Origin: Geodermatophilaceae bacterium URHA0031
Lineage (GTDB): Bacteria > Actinomycetota > Actinomycetes > Mycobacteriales > Geodermatophilaceae
Reading direction: 5' to 3'
Assembly: GCA_000620205.1 (NCBI GenBank)
Contig: JHVP01000011.1
Span: 160,569-201,055, forward strand
Length of the DNA stretch: 40,487 nucleotides
Program-made: the position numbers and the translations under genes
The notes under the pieces: model-generated
Databases searched by the model: none
What the model was told of the DNA's origin: nothing
Seen by the model: the letters and a program-made list of their open reading frames with translations, nothing else
In this document: positions 1 through 7,303 of the stretch, in pieces
Numbering within the stretch: position 1 is the first letter of the stretch
Layout: each line of letters begins with the position of its first letter

Positions 1-719
1 TGTGCCGGCCGATCGAGCACGGCGCCGACATCGTCCTCCACTCGGCCACCAAGTTCCTGGGCGGCCACGGGACGACGCTCGGCGGGCTGGTCGTGGACGC
101 CGGCACCTTCGACTGGGGCAACGGCCGGTTCCCCACGATGACCGAGCCGAGCGACAGCTACGGGGGCATCCGCTGGTGGGACAACTTCGGCGAGTACGGC
201 TTCCTGACCAAGCTGCGCAGCGAGCAGCTGCGCGACGTGGGTGCCACGCTCGCCCCGCACAGCGCCTTCCTGCTGCTGATGGGCATCGAGACCCTGCCGC
301 AGCGGATGCGCGAGCACGTCGCCAACGCCCAGCGGGTCGCCGAGTGGCTGGAGGCCGACGAGCGGGTGGCCTGGGTGCGGTACTCGGGGCTGCCGAGCCA
401 CCGCGACCACGCCCTCGCCCAGCGGTACCTGCCCGAGGGCCCGGGGGCGGTGTTCAGCTTCGGCGTCGTCGGCGGGCGGGACGCCGGGCGCCGGTTCATC
501 GAGTCCGTCGAGCTGTGCAGCCACCTGGCCAACATCGGCGACGCCCGCACGCTGGTCATCCACCCCGGGTCCACCACGCACGGCCAGCTCTCGGTCGAGC
601 AGCTGGAGACCGGCGGGGTCTCGCCGGACCTGATCCGCATCTCGGTCGGTCTGGAGGACGTCGAGGACGTCCTGTGGGACCTCGACCAGGCGCTGGCCGC
701 GGCGGTGAAGGATGCCTGA
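1..719 (+). CDS. metY: O-acetylhomoserine aminocarboxypropyltransferase (homocysteine synthase), 3' part
   Basis: This is the C-terminal part of a PLP-dependent Cys/Met-metabolism enzyme; the 5' end lies outside the window, and the first complete codon is at 3. The family makes L-homocysteine from O-acetylhomoserine and sulfide in the cytoplasm (direct sulfhydrylation). The signature [16 protein letters not shown] is visible, and its lysine (codon 51-53) is the expected Schiff-base residue for PLP. The C-terminal segment around [19 protein letters not shown], the STTHGQL stretch and [12 protein letters not shown] are typical of the family; RISVGLE is the usual carboxylate-binding arginine region. 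The stop TGA overlaps the next gene by 8 bases, so the two are probably translationally coupled. A related cystathionine gamma-lyase-type enzyme is less likely, because the GGHGTTLGG form is characteristic of MetY. Confidence 0.9.
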   Translation, partial: CRPIEHGADIVLHSATKFLGGHGTTLGGLVVDAGTFDWGNGRFPTMTEPSDSYGGIRWWDNFGEYGFLTKLRSEQLRDVGATLAPHSAFLLLMGIETLPQRMREHVANAQRVAEWLEADERVAWVRYSGLPSHRDHALAQRYLPEGPGAVFSFGVVGGRDAGRRFIESVELCSHLANIGDARTLVIHPGSTTHGQLSVEQLETGGVSPDLIRISVGLEDVEDVLWDLDQALAAAVKDA

Positions 720-1212
720 CGTGCGCACCTGGGAGGGCCCCAGCGCCCGCGAGCGGCAGGCGATCCTGGCCCGGACGAGGACCGTGGCCATCGTCGGCGC
801 CTCGGACAACCCCGCGCGGGCCAGCTACTTCGTCGCCACCTACCTGCTGTCGACGTCGCCGTACGAGATCTGGTTCGTCAACCCGCGGGCGACGGAGATC
901 CTCGGCCGGCCGGTGTACCCGTCGCTGGCCGAGGTCCCCGGCACCCCGGACGTGGTCGACGTGTTCCGCAAGCCCAGCGACCTGCCCGAGGTCCTGGACG
1001 AGACCCTCGCGGCCGGGGCCCGCACGCTCTGGCTCCAGCTCGGGCTCTGGGACGACGACGTCGCCGCCCGTGCCGAGGACGCCGGGCTCGAGGTGGTCAT
1101 GGACCGCTGCCTGAAGATCGAGCACGCCCGGTTCGCCGGCGGCCTGCACTGGGCCGGGTTCGACACCGGGGTGATCAGCTCGCGCCGCACCCGCGGCCTG
1201 CCCACCGCCTGA
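712..1212 (+). CDS. CoA-binding (YccU-like) protein
   Basis: A 166-residue cytoplasmic protein with a single Rossmann-type CoA-binding domain. The glycine-rich nucleotide loop TVAIVGASDNPAR lies near residues 24-36, and the domain continues through YEIWFVNPRATEILGRPVY and DVVDVFRKPSDLPEV. These are the hallmarks of the family related to the N-terminal domain of succinyl-CoA synthetase alpha. The substrate is unknown, and no catalytic residue can be assigned from sequence. It starts inside the end of metY (8-base overlap) and is followed by a Nudix gene with a 1-base overlap. Pairing of this family with metY occurs in actinobacteria, so a role tied to methionine or sulfur metabolism is a reasonable inference, but it is not proven here. 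Confidence 0.85.
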   Translation: MPDVRTWEGPSARERQAILARTRTVAIVGASDNPARASYFVATYLLSTSPYEIWFVNPRATEILGRPVYPSLAEVPGTPDVVDVFRKPSDLPEVLDETLAAGARTLWLQLGLWDDDVAARAEDAGLEVVMDRCLKIEHARFAGGLHWAGFDTGVISSRRTRGLPTA

Positions 1213-1676
1213 TGCTGCACCGCTCGCCCACGGACGGCTGGACCACCTGCGCGCAGGGTCACCGGCACTGGGGGCTGGCCGGCGCCGCGGGCCTGCTGCT
1301 GCACCGGGCCGGCGCATCCGGCGTCGAGGTGCTGCTGCAGCTGCGGGTCGGCTGGTCGCACCACGGCGGCACCTGGGGCACCCCGGGTGGCGCGCTGCAC
1401 CCGGCGGAGACGGCGGTCGACGGCGCGCTGCGGGAGGCGGCGGAGGAGCTCGGGCTGCGCCGGTCGGACGTCGTCCTCGGGGCCGAGTCCGTCGACGACC
1501 ACGGCGGCTGGAGCTACACGACCGTGCTCGCCACCCCGGCCGGGGACCTGGAACCAGCGGCCCTGGCGCTGAACGAGGAGAGCGTCGGCGTCGACTGGTG
1601 GCCGCTGACCGCGCTGCCCGAGTTGCACCCGGGCTTCTCCGCCTCGCTCCCGACGCTCCGCCCGCTGCTCGCCTGA
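1212..1676 (+). CDS. Nudix hydrolase
   Basis: A 154-residue cytoplasmic pyrophosphohydrolase. The complete Nudix box (GX5EX7REUXEEXGU) runs from G60 to L82, with R74-E75 and E78-E79 as the metal-binding catalytic core. The segment just before it, WGTPGG, is the usual lead-in. The family cleaves nucleoside diphosphates linked to another moiety, but the substrate cannot be predicted from sequence. The ATG shares one base with the TGA of the upstream CoA-binding gene, so the three genes from metY to here form one transcription unit. A tandem palindromic repeat follows directly after the stop codon. Confidence 0.88.
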   Translation: MLHRSPTDGWTTCAQGHRHWGLAGAAGLLLHRAGASGVEVLLQLRVGWSHHGGTWGTPGGALHPAETAVDGALREAAEELGLRRSDVVLGAESVDDHGGWSYTTVLATPAGDLEPAALALNEESVGVDWWPLTALPELHPGFSASLPTLRPLLA

Positions 1677-1682
1677 CCAGGT

Positions 1683-1742
1683 TCCGACGCCGAACCCCGC
1701 CGCGGTTTCGGCGCCGAACCCCCGCGAGGTTTCGGCGCCGAA
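1683..1742. repeat. 24-bp-period palindromic tandem repeat, three units (intergenic copy)
   Basis: Three units spaced exactly 24 bp lie between the Nudix stop and the end of the convergent nuclease gene. Two have the perfect palindromic core TTCGGCGCCGAA (1707-1718 and 1731-1742). The first is degenerate (TCCGACGCCGAA, 1683-1694). The same array, also at a 24-bp period, occurs at 12073-12132. Its position between convergent genes would allow a role in termination or as a protein-binding site; neither is shown. Confidence 0.85.
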
Positions 1743-1747
1743 ACCCG

Positions 1748-2545
1748 TCAGGGGGTGGTGACCGACACGGTGGCGAGCCGGTGGTCGCCGATCGTGAGCC
1801 GGCGGACCACCGGGTCGGCGGCCCGGGCGGTCGCCGGCCCCAGCACGTGGTCGAACTGCACCCGCGGCTCGGGTGAGGGGTAGGTCGGCTCGCTGACCAG
1901 CCGCTGCCCGCCGAAGACCCGCGCCGGCAGGGGCCCGACGAGGTTGAGGTCCCCGGCCAGCAGCACCGGGCCGGGCAGGGTCGCCGCCCAGCGCCGCAGC
2001 CGGACCAGCTGCCGGAGCGCGGTGTGCGGGGCGAAGGACAGGTGCGTGGCGATCACGGTGCACCCGTCGAGCTCGGCGGCGATCGCCAGCCGCGGCTCGT
2101 CGGGGAACCACCACCAGCGGGTCTTCCCGGTCCTCGGGTCGGGCGCCTGCAGCGGCAGCCGCGCCCGGCCGGCACCCAGCGCGAGCACCGACCAGTGCCG
2201 GACCGGCAGCCGGCTCACCAGGGCGATCCCGTAGTGGGGGCCGGGCAGCGTCTCCCAGGACCCGCGCAGGACCGGCGGGTCGACCGGCGTCCAGCTGCTG
2301 CGGAACGGGCTGGGGGTGCCGGCGACGGCCGCGGCGAACCGCCAGTCGGTCGCGCGGAGCGCGGCGGCCACGGCGGCGGGCTGGTCGACGCCGCCGGACC
2401 GGGGCTGGTCGACGTCGACCTCCTGGACGGCGAGGACGTCGGCGTCGACGTCGGCGAGCGCCGCGGTCAGCGAGGCGGCGTCACCGGAGCGGCCCTGCCC
2501 GTCCCGGCCGGAGGCGAGGTTGAGCGTGCCGATCCGCAGGTCCAC
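1748..2545 (-). CDS. endonuclease/exonuclease/phosphatase (EEP) family protein
   Basis: A 265-residue EEP-fold hydrolase. Visible motifs in order: RIGTLNLASG at the N-terminus (Mg-site Asn), VLAVQEVD with the metal-binding Glu at 42, THLSF (His168), GDLN with Asp199 and Asn201, a DH pair at 232-233, and the C-terminal GDH (Asp254-His255) that forms the catalytic pair. The family hydrolyses phosphodiester bonds in DNA, RNA or small phosphates, and the substrate is not predictable here. The GTG at 2545 is chosen as the start because the EEP fold begins at the next residues; a longer reading to 2671 would run through the palindrome at 2569-2610 and into menB. No signal peptide is seen. It is divergent from menB. 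Confidence 0.85.
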   Translation of the reverse strand: MDLRIGTLNLASGRDGQGRSGDAASLTAALADVDADVLAVQEVDVDQPRSGGVDQPAAVAAALRATDWRFAAAVAGTPSPFRSSWTPVDPPVLRGSWETLPGPHYGIALVSRLPVRHWSVLALGAGRARLPLQAPDPRTGKTRWWWFPDEPRLAIAAELDGCTVIATHLSFAPHTALRQLVRLRRWAATLPGPVLLAGDLNLVGPLPARVFGGQRLVSEPTYPSPEPRVQFDHVLGPATARAADPVVRRLTIGDHRLATVSVTTP

Positions 2546-2568
2546 GCCGCCATCAGACCAGCCCCGCG

Positions 2569-2610
2569 ACGCTTGTGCTCTGCTCACCGTGGTGAGCAGA
2601 GCACAAGCGT
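2569..2610. repeat. perfect 20-bp-arm inverted repeat between divergent genes
   Basis: Left arm 2569-2588 and right arm 2591-2610 are exact reverse complements, separated by only GT. The element lies upstream of both the nuclease (start 2545) and menB (start 2662), so it is not placed like an ordinary terminator. It could be an operator, a cruciform or a repeated palindrome family; the sequence does not decide which. Confidence 0.9.
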
Positions 2611-2649
2611 GCGCAGGTGACCTGGTCGGCAGGGCGCCGCGGCGGCGGC

Positions 2650-2655
2650 TAGGTT
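2650..2655 (+). promoter_or_regulatory. -10 element giving a probably leaderless menB transcript
   Basis: TAGGTT (actinobacterial TANNNT type) ends 6 bases before the menB GTG at 2662, and no Shine-Dalgarno sequence separates them. This spacing is the signature of leaderless transcription starting at the GTG itself. It is inferred from sequence only. Confidence 0.55.
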
Positions 2656-2661
2656 CGCTCC

Positions 2662-3552
2662 GTGAGTGCACGCGCGGACGTCTCGGAGATCTTCGACGCA
2701 GCGGCCTGGGAGCCGGTCGCGGGCTTCGAGAGGCTCACCGACGTCACCTACCACCGGGCCGTGGACGCCGGTGTCGTGCGGATCGCCCTGGACCGGCCCG
2801 AGGTGCGCAACGCCTTCCGCCCGCAGACGGTCGACCAGCTGCTCGCCGTGTTCGAGCACGCCCGGCTGAGCACCGACGTCGGCTGCGTGCTGCTCACCGG
2901 CAACGGCCCCAGCGAGAAGGACGGCGGGTGGGCGTTCTGCTCCGGGGGCGACCAGCGGGTGCGCGGGCGGTACGGCTACGAGGCCGGTGACGGGGCGAAC
3001 GGCAGGCTGCACATCCTGGAGGTGCAGCGGCTGATCCGGTTCATGCCCAAGGTCGTCATCTGCGTCGTCCCCGGGTGGGCGGCCGGGGGCGGGCACAGCC
3101 TGCACGTCGTCGCCGATCTCACCCTGGCCAGCGCCGAGCACGCCCGGTTCAAGCAGACCGACGCGGACGTGGGCAGCTTCGACGGCGGCTTCGGCTCGGC
3201 CTACCTGGCCCGGCAGGTCGGCCAGAAGTTCGCCCGCGAGATCTTCTTCCTGGGCGAGGAGTACTCCGCCGAGGACGCGCACCGGATGGGCATGGTCAAC
3301 CGGGTGGTGCCGCACGCCGAGCTGGAGGCGACCGCGCTGGACTGGGGGCGCCGGGTCGTGGCCAAGAGCCCCACCGCGCAGCGGATGCTCAAGTACTCGT
3401 TCAACCTGATCGACGACGGCCTGGTCGGCCAGCAGCTCTTCGCCGGGGAGACGACCCGGCTGGCTTACATGGCCGAGGAGGCGGTCGAGGGGCGCGACTC
3501 GTTCCTGGAGAAGCGCGCCGCCGACTTCTCCCGCTTTCCCTGGCACGCCTGA
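2662..3552 (+). CDS. menB: 1,4-dihydroxy-2-naphthoyl-CoA synthase
   Basis: A 296-residue crotonase-fold enzyme of menaquinone biosynthesis; the family closes the second ring of o-succinylbenzoyl-CoA to give 1,4-dihydroxy-2-naphthoyl-CoA. MenB-specific signatures separate it from ordinary enoyl-CoA hydratases: the oxyanion-hole segment FCSGGDQRVRG, GWAAGGGHSLHVV, and TDADVGSFDGGFGSAYLARQ, which contains the catalytic aspartate region, followed by REIFFLGEEYSAEDAHRMGMVN. The C-terminus FSRFPWHA is also typical. A GTG start directly after a -10-like TAGGTT suggests a leaderless message. It is followed by a hairpin and a small unknown gene. No other men gene is in the window. Menaquinone would be the natural electron acceptor for the formate dehydrogenase at 19.6-25.6 kb. 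Confidence 0.93.
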   Translation: MSARADVSEIFDAAAWEPVAGFERLTDVTYHRAVDAGVVRIALDRPEVRNAFRPQTVDQLLAVFEHARLSTDVGCVLLTGNGPSEKDGGWAFCSGGDQRVRGRYGYEAGDGANGRLHILEVQRLIRFMPKVVICVVPGWAAGGGHSLHVVADLTLASAEHARFKQTDADVGSFDGGFGSAYLARQVGQKFAREIFFLGEEYSAEDAHRMGMVNRVVPHAELEATALDWGRRVVAKSPTAQRMLKYSFNLIDDGLVGQQLFAGETTRLAYMAEEAVEGRDSFLEKRAADFSRFPWHA

Positions 3553-3556
3553 TGAA

Positions 3557-3612
3557 GGACCCCCTCGCCCCCCACCACTCGCAAGCTCGCGGCGGGACCC
3601 TGCGAGGGGGCC
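3557..3612 (+). terminator. hairpin after menB
   Basis: Arms GGACCCCCTCGC (3557-3568) and GCGAGGGGGCC (3602-3612) pair with one bulged base around a 33-nt loop. There is no T-run. It could end the menB message or only attenuate it before the small gene at 3635. Confidence 0.5.
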
Positions 3613-3634
3613 GGAGAGCAAAGGAGACGCAAGG

Positions 3635-3967
3635 ATGATCGTCGAGGTGATGGGTGGTACCGACGAGGTGCCGGAGGTGCGGGTCGTGGACGTGGACGAC
3701 CTGACCCGGCTGCACCTGGCCGTCGGGGCGGTGACCGACGACGAGGCGGACCAGGCGCTGCGGACCGAAGGGCTCGGCCGGCTGGTCGACGGGGACACCG
3801 GCGTGCTCGACGTGGCCGCGCTGCGCGCCGCGGCGGAGCCGCAGGCGACCGCGGCCGACTGGGGCACGCAGTTCGACGGGATGGTCGCTGCTGCGGCCGA
3901 CAAGGGCTGGGCGGCGGACGACGGCGCCGGTCTGCAGGTGCACGTTGAGCCCGCGGCATCTGCCTGA
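3635..3967 (+). CDS. hypothetical protein (110 aa)
   Basis: A small acidic protein that I do not recognise. A good ribosome-binding site (AAAGGAG) lies 7-8 bases before the ATG, and codon use matches the neighbours, so it looks real. It has a predicted alpha/beta composition with many Asp, Glu and Ala, no cysteines, no membrane segment and no signal peptide. VDVDDLTRLHLAVGAVTDDEADQAL suggests an N-terminal globular part, and the C-terminal half ends DWGTQFDGMVAAAADKGW. It lies 82 bases after menB in the same direction, separated by a hairpin. Function unknown. Confidence 0.7.
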   Translation: MIVEVMGGTDEVPEVRVVDVDDLTRLHLAVGAVTDDEADQALRTEGLGRLVDGDTGVLDVAALRAAAEPQATAADWGTQFDGMVAAAADKGWAADDGAGLQVHVEPAASA

Positions 3968-4069
3968 TCAGTTCCGAAACGCCGGGAAAACGCTACCGGG
4001 GCACTCTGAGATCGGTGTGCATGCGCGCCGATGTTGTGGTCGCTCCACTTTCTAGGGAACGATTGCACA

Positions 4070-4699
4070 GTGACCACCTCGGACGTGACGCAGCGAACCC
4101 CCGGTGCCCGCCCTCCGGGTCGGCCGCTGTCCACCGAGCTGTCCGGGCAACTGGTCGCCGTCGCGATGGACATCCTGGCCGACGAGGGGTGGGGGCGGCT
4201 CAACAGCGACCGGGTCGCCGCGCGGGCCCGCGCAGGGAAGGCGGGCATCTACCGCCGCTGGCCCACGATGGCCGCGCTGGCCCGGCACGCCCTGAGCACG
4301 ACCACCCTGGTCGCCGTGCCCGAGGACGCCGGGTCGCTGAGCGCTGACCTGTGCGCGCTGCTCCGGCCCTGGACCCAGCCGCTCAGCCGGGAGGAGCGGG
4401 CCGCCGCCAGCCTGGTGGGTGCTGCCCGGCACGACGAGGAGCTGCGGGCCGGGCTGGACGAGGCGCTGGTGCACCCGCTGGCCAACGCGGTGCGCGAGCT
4501 CGCCGACCGGGAGGCCGCCCGTGGCCGGGAGCTCCCCGACGAGCGGGTCGCCCTGCTCGGGCAGGTTCTCCAGGCGCTGTGGTGGCAGCGCTACACGAGC
4601 TTCGGTGCCGCCCCGATGACCGCCGTCCAGGTCGAGAACCTGGTCGACGACGTCCTGCTGCCGATCACCGACCCGGACCGCGCCGCTCCCCGACGCTGA
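4070..4699 (+). CDS. TetR/AcrR-family transcriptional regulator
   Basis: A 209-residue repressor-type protein. The N-terminal helix-turn-helix is clear: AMDILADEGWGRLNSDRVAARARAGKAGIYRRWPTMAALARHAL shows the conserved TetR pattern, with recognition-helix ending GIYRRWP. The C-terminal domain (from about residue 80) is the usual all-helical ligand-binding and dimer domain. GTG 4070 is preferred over an in-frame ATG at 4031, because the upstream 13 residues do not resemble TetR N-termini and AGGGAA lies before the GTG. The last 35 bases overlap the end of the convergent second TetR gene. Its target and ligand are unknown. Confidence 0.88.
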   Translation: MTTSDVTQRTPGARPPGRPLSTELSGQLVAVAMDILADEGWGRLNSDRVAARARAGKAGIYRRWPTMAALARHALSTTTLVAVPEDAGSLSADLCALLRPWTQPLSREERAAASLVGAARHDEELRAGLDEALVHPLANAVRELADREAARGRELPDERVALLGQVLQALWWQRYTSFGAAPMTAVQVENLVDDVLLPITDPDRAAPRR

Positions 4700-5390
4700 G
4701 TTCACCGGCCGGGTCGAGCAGCCGGCCGGCCAGCCGGTGCGCACAGCGCTCGACCTCGGTCAGCGTGCCCGCCATCGCCGCACGGACGGCGGACGGCGGG
4801 CGGCTGCCCGGCTCGGCGGTCAGCACCAGCCGGCGGTTCTCCAGCACCAGAGCCCGGCCGGCGACGAGGAACAGGTCGGCGACGACCCGGCTCAGCACGC
4901 GTGCCGTGGCCGGGTCGGTGGCCGGCGCGGCCGTCCACTCACCGTGCGCGATCGCGGTGGTGAGCGCCGCGGTCACCCGCTCGCCGGTCTGCTCGACCAG
5001 GGTCCGCTCGCGGGCCTGCAGCGACGTCGAGGCCTCCAGCGCCTCGACGTAGCCGCGGTTCTCCGGACGCGACTCCCGCTCCAGCACCCGGACGAGGTCG
5101 CTCTCCAGGTAGTCCCGCAGCGCCCGCACCGGGTCGGTGCCCGGGGTGCGCCCGGTGACGGCCGCGACCGACAGCTCGACCCACGGGGTGCGCTCGTCGA
5201 AGAAGAGCGCCTCCTTGGTCTCGAAGTGGTTGAACACCGTCTGGACGGCGACGTCGGCAGCCGCGGCGATGTCGGCGATGGTGACCGCGTCGAACCCCCG
5301 CTCGGCGAACAGCCGCTGCGCGGTCTCACGCACGGCCGTCCGGGTCTGCGCCTTCCGCCGCTCCCGACGGCCGCCGTTGCCCTCAGTCAC
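4665..5390 (-). CDS. TetR-family transcriptional regulator
   Basis: A 241-residue protein. The helix-turn-helix is at residues ~20-65: TAQRLFAERGFDAVTIADIAAAADVAVQTVFNHFETKEALFF, the canonical TetR arrangement ending in the FNHF/F-x-K-E-x-L motif. The N-terminus RRERRKAQTRTAVRETA is basic. The C-terminal part is helical and presumably binds ligand. GTG 5390 is the chosen start; a longer reading would run into the upstream DUF5946 gene. It sits 31 bases downstream of that gene in the same direction, so the two may be co-transcribed. The stop overlaps the convergent TetR gene by 35 bases. Confidence 0.87.
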   Translation of the reverse strand: MTEGNGGRRERRKAQTRTAVRETAQRLFAERGFDAVTIADIAAAADVAVQTVFNHFETKEALFFDERTPWVELSVAAVTGRTPGTDPVRALRDYLESDLVRVLERESRPENRGYVEALEASTSLQARERTLVEQTGERVTAALTTAIAHGEWTAAPATDPATARVLSRVVADLFLVAGRALVLENRRLVLTAEPGSRPPSAVRAAMAGTLTEVERCAHRLAGRLLDPAGELSVGERRGPGR

Positions 5391-5421
5391 GCCCCACAAT
5401 CTAGAGGGGACCGTCCGTAAC

Positions 5422-5982
5422 TCATCGGCCCGCAGCCGAGCCGGCCATTGCAACGTCCGCCGCAGCGCGGACGGCGGGGTGCGCCGCCCCCCAGTCGGCC
5501 CACACCGCGTCGGCCCACGACGGCACCAGCGCGGGCAGGTCCACGACGTCGAGGTCGGCGGCCAGGTCGGCCACGGTCGTCGTCCAGCGGACCGGCCGGG
5601 TGGCCAGCCGGGGTGCCGCGTCGGCCACCCGCCCGGCCAGCTCACCGGCGCGCAGCGGGTCGGTGCTGCGCTCCAGCCACAGGCACAGCCGCACCGCGGC
5701 CGCGGCCGGTTCGCCGGCCACCGGGTGCTGGGCGGCGTAGGCGTCGCCGGCCAGCTGCAGCAGGGCGGCGGTCCGCAGGTCCTGCGCCGCGTCCTCCCGG
5801 AGCCCGCGCACGGTCACCTCGAACAGGCTCGTGCAGCTCGGGGAGGCGCCGGGGGAGCTGGTGACCGGCCCGGGGGCGGCGACGAGCACCGCGCCGCAGC
5901 CGGGGCAGACCTCGGTCTCGGGCCGCTCCGGGCCTGCGGGGTCGGCGGTCGCGGTGTCGGCACGGGTGTCGGCGTCGCTCAC
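5422..5982 (-). CDS. DUF5946-like protein
   Basis: A 186-residue protein resembling the uncharacterised DUF5946 family. Features seen: a C-P-G-C-G pair near the N-terminus (probable half of a metal site), SPSCTSLFEVTVRG, then DAYAAQHP, which matches the family's conserved 'DAYxxQHP' region, followed by LCLWLERSTDPLRAGEL. No signal peptide or membrane helix. GTG 5982 is chosen; the longer possible N-terminus is Arg/Pro-rich and looks non-coding. It is divergent from the alcohol dehydrogenase, with about 137 bases between them, and precedes a TetR gene in the same direction. Function unknown. Confidence 0.72.
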   Translation of the reverse strand: MSDADTRADTATADPAGPERPETEVCPGCGAVLVAAPGPVTSSPGASPSCTSLFEVTVRGLREDAAQDLRTAALLQLAGDAYAAQHPVAGEPAAAAVRLCLWLERSTDPLRAGELAGRVADAAPRLATRPVRWTTTVADLAADLDVVDLPALVPSWADAVWADWGAAHPAVRAAADVAMAGSAAGR

Positions 5983-6119
5983 GGTGGTCGATCGTGCCGC
6001 ACCCGGCGGTCCGGTGTCGCGCGAGCGCCGTCCGGGGCGGGCAGGCACCGGGTGCCGAGCGGCCCGTGGGCACCGCCTAGCGTGCTCCGGGTCATCCCCC
6101 TCGCACCCGGAGACGATCG

Positions 6120-7226
6120 ATGAAGACGCACGGAGCTGTGCTGCGCGGACCCGGCGACTGGGAGGTCGTCGAGCTCGAGCTCCTCGACCCGGCGCCGGGC
6201 CAGGTGCTGGTCGAGATGGCCTACGCCGGCCTGTGCCACTCCGACGAGCACCTGCGCTTCGAGAGCCAGCGGTACCCGATCGTGGGCGGGCACGAGGGGG
6301 CCGGCACCGTGCTCGCCGTCGGCGAGGGCGTCCGGACGGTGCGCCCCGGCGACCACGTCGTCACCTCGTTCCTGCCCGCGTGCGGGCACTGCCGGTGGTG
6401 CGCGTCGGGCCGGTCGAACCTCTGCGACCTGGGCGCGACCATCGGCACCGGGCAGCTCCCCGACGGCAGCTGGCCGTTCCGGCTGGACGGCGCGGAGGTC
6501 GGCGGCTTCTGCATGGTCGGGGCCTTCGCCCAGCACTCCGTGCTGTCGGAGTCCTCCTGCGTGCGGATCGAGCCGCACCTCCCGCTGGACGTCGCCGCGC
6601 TGATGGCCTGCAGCGTGCCGACCGGCTGGGGTTCGGCGGTGAACGCCGGCCCGGTGCGGCAGGGGGACGTGGTGGTCGTCGTCGGCACCGGCGGGGTCGG
6701 CTGCAACGCGGTGCAGGGCGCGGCGATGGCCGGCGCCGGGCACGTCGTCGCCGTCGACCCGGTCGAGTTCCGCCGCGAGTTCGCCCGCACGCTCGGAGCC
6801 ACCCACGCGGTGGCCGGCACCGGCGAGGCCGCGTCGCTGGCGAAGGAGCTGTCCCGGGGCACCGGCGCGGACGTCGTCGTGCTGGCCACCGGCACCACCG
6901 ACCCGGAGACCACCGGTGGTGCGTACCGCTGCCTGGGCAAGGGCGGCACGCTGGTGCTCACCGGCCTGGCCGACCACACCAGGGACACCACGGTCGTGCT
7001 GCCGGGCAACATCACCACCGTCTTCGAGCAGCGGGTCCAGGGCGCGCTCTACGGGATGTGCAACGCCTACCGCGACATCCCGCGGCTGCTCCGGCTCTAC
7101 GAGCAGGGGCTGCTGAAGGTCGAGGAGCTCATCACCCGGCGCTACGCCCTCGACGAGGTCAACCAGGGGTACCAGGACCAGCGCGACGGGACGATCATCC
7201 GCGGCATGCTGGAGCACCAGCACTGA
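6120..7226 (+). CDS. NDMA-dependent-type zinc alcohol dehydrogenase
   Basis: A 368-residue medium-chain dehydrogenase/reductase. Catalytic zinc ligands are at C39 (AGLCHSD) and the GGHEGAG segment (His58-Glu59), with a third cysteine in LMACSVPTGWGS. The structural zinc is bound by C88, C91, C94 and C102 in the usual C-x2-C-x2-C-x7-C spacing. The NAD-binding Rossmann loop is VVVVGTGGVGCNAV. The overall pattern fits the actinobacterial group that keeps a tightly bound nicotinamide cofactor and is assayed with N,N-dimethyl-4-nitrosoaniline; this subgroup assignment is by similarity of motifs. It would oxidise alcohols to aldehydes in the cytoplasm. GGAGA precedes the ATG by 7 bases. A strong palindrome follows the stop. 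Confidence 0.85.
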   Translation: MKTHGAVLRGPGDWEVVELELLDPAPGQVLVEMAYAGLCHSDEHLRFESQRYPIVGGHEGAGTVLAVGEGVRTVRPGDHVVTSFLPACGHCRWCASGRSNLCDLGATIGTGQLPDGSWPFRLDGAEVGGFCMVGAFAQHSVLSESSCVRIEPHLPLDVAALMACSVPTGWGSAVNAGPVRQGDVVVVVGTGGVGCNAVQGAAMAGAGHVVAVDPVEFRREFARTLGATHAVAGTGEAASLAKELSRGTGADVVVLATGTTDPETTGGAYRCLGKGGTLVLTGLADHTRDTTVVLPGNITTVFEQRVQGALYGMCNAYRDIPRLLRLYEQGLLKVEELITRRYALDEVNQGYQDQRDGTIIRGMLEHQH

Positions 7227-7232
7227 GGCCGT

Positions 7233-7270
7233 CCCCGGAGGGCAGAAGTGGCCACTTCTGCCCTCCGGGG
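7233..7270. terminator. 38-bp perfect palindrome after the alcohol dehydrogenase
   Basis: Arms 7233-7251 and 7252-7270 are exact reverse complements with no spacer; the centre reads AAGTGGCCACTT. It lies 6 bases after the stop codon, so termination is the simplest role, although there is no T-tract and the symmetry is unusually complete. Confidence 0.75.
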
Positions 7271-7303
7271 GTGAGGAGCCGGTTGGTTGGGCAACCCACC
7301 CGC

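Noticed and set aside
2..1114. A 370-codon plus-strand frame at the window start.
   Set aside because: Arg/Pro/Ala-biased, overlapping metY and the CoA-binding gene in another frame.
1683..1742. CRISPR array.
   Set aside because: Units are only 24 bp apart, with palindromic cores and no unique spacers; it is a tandem repeat.
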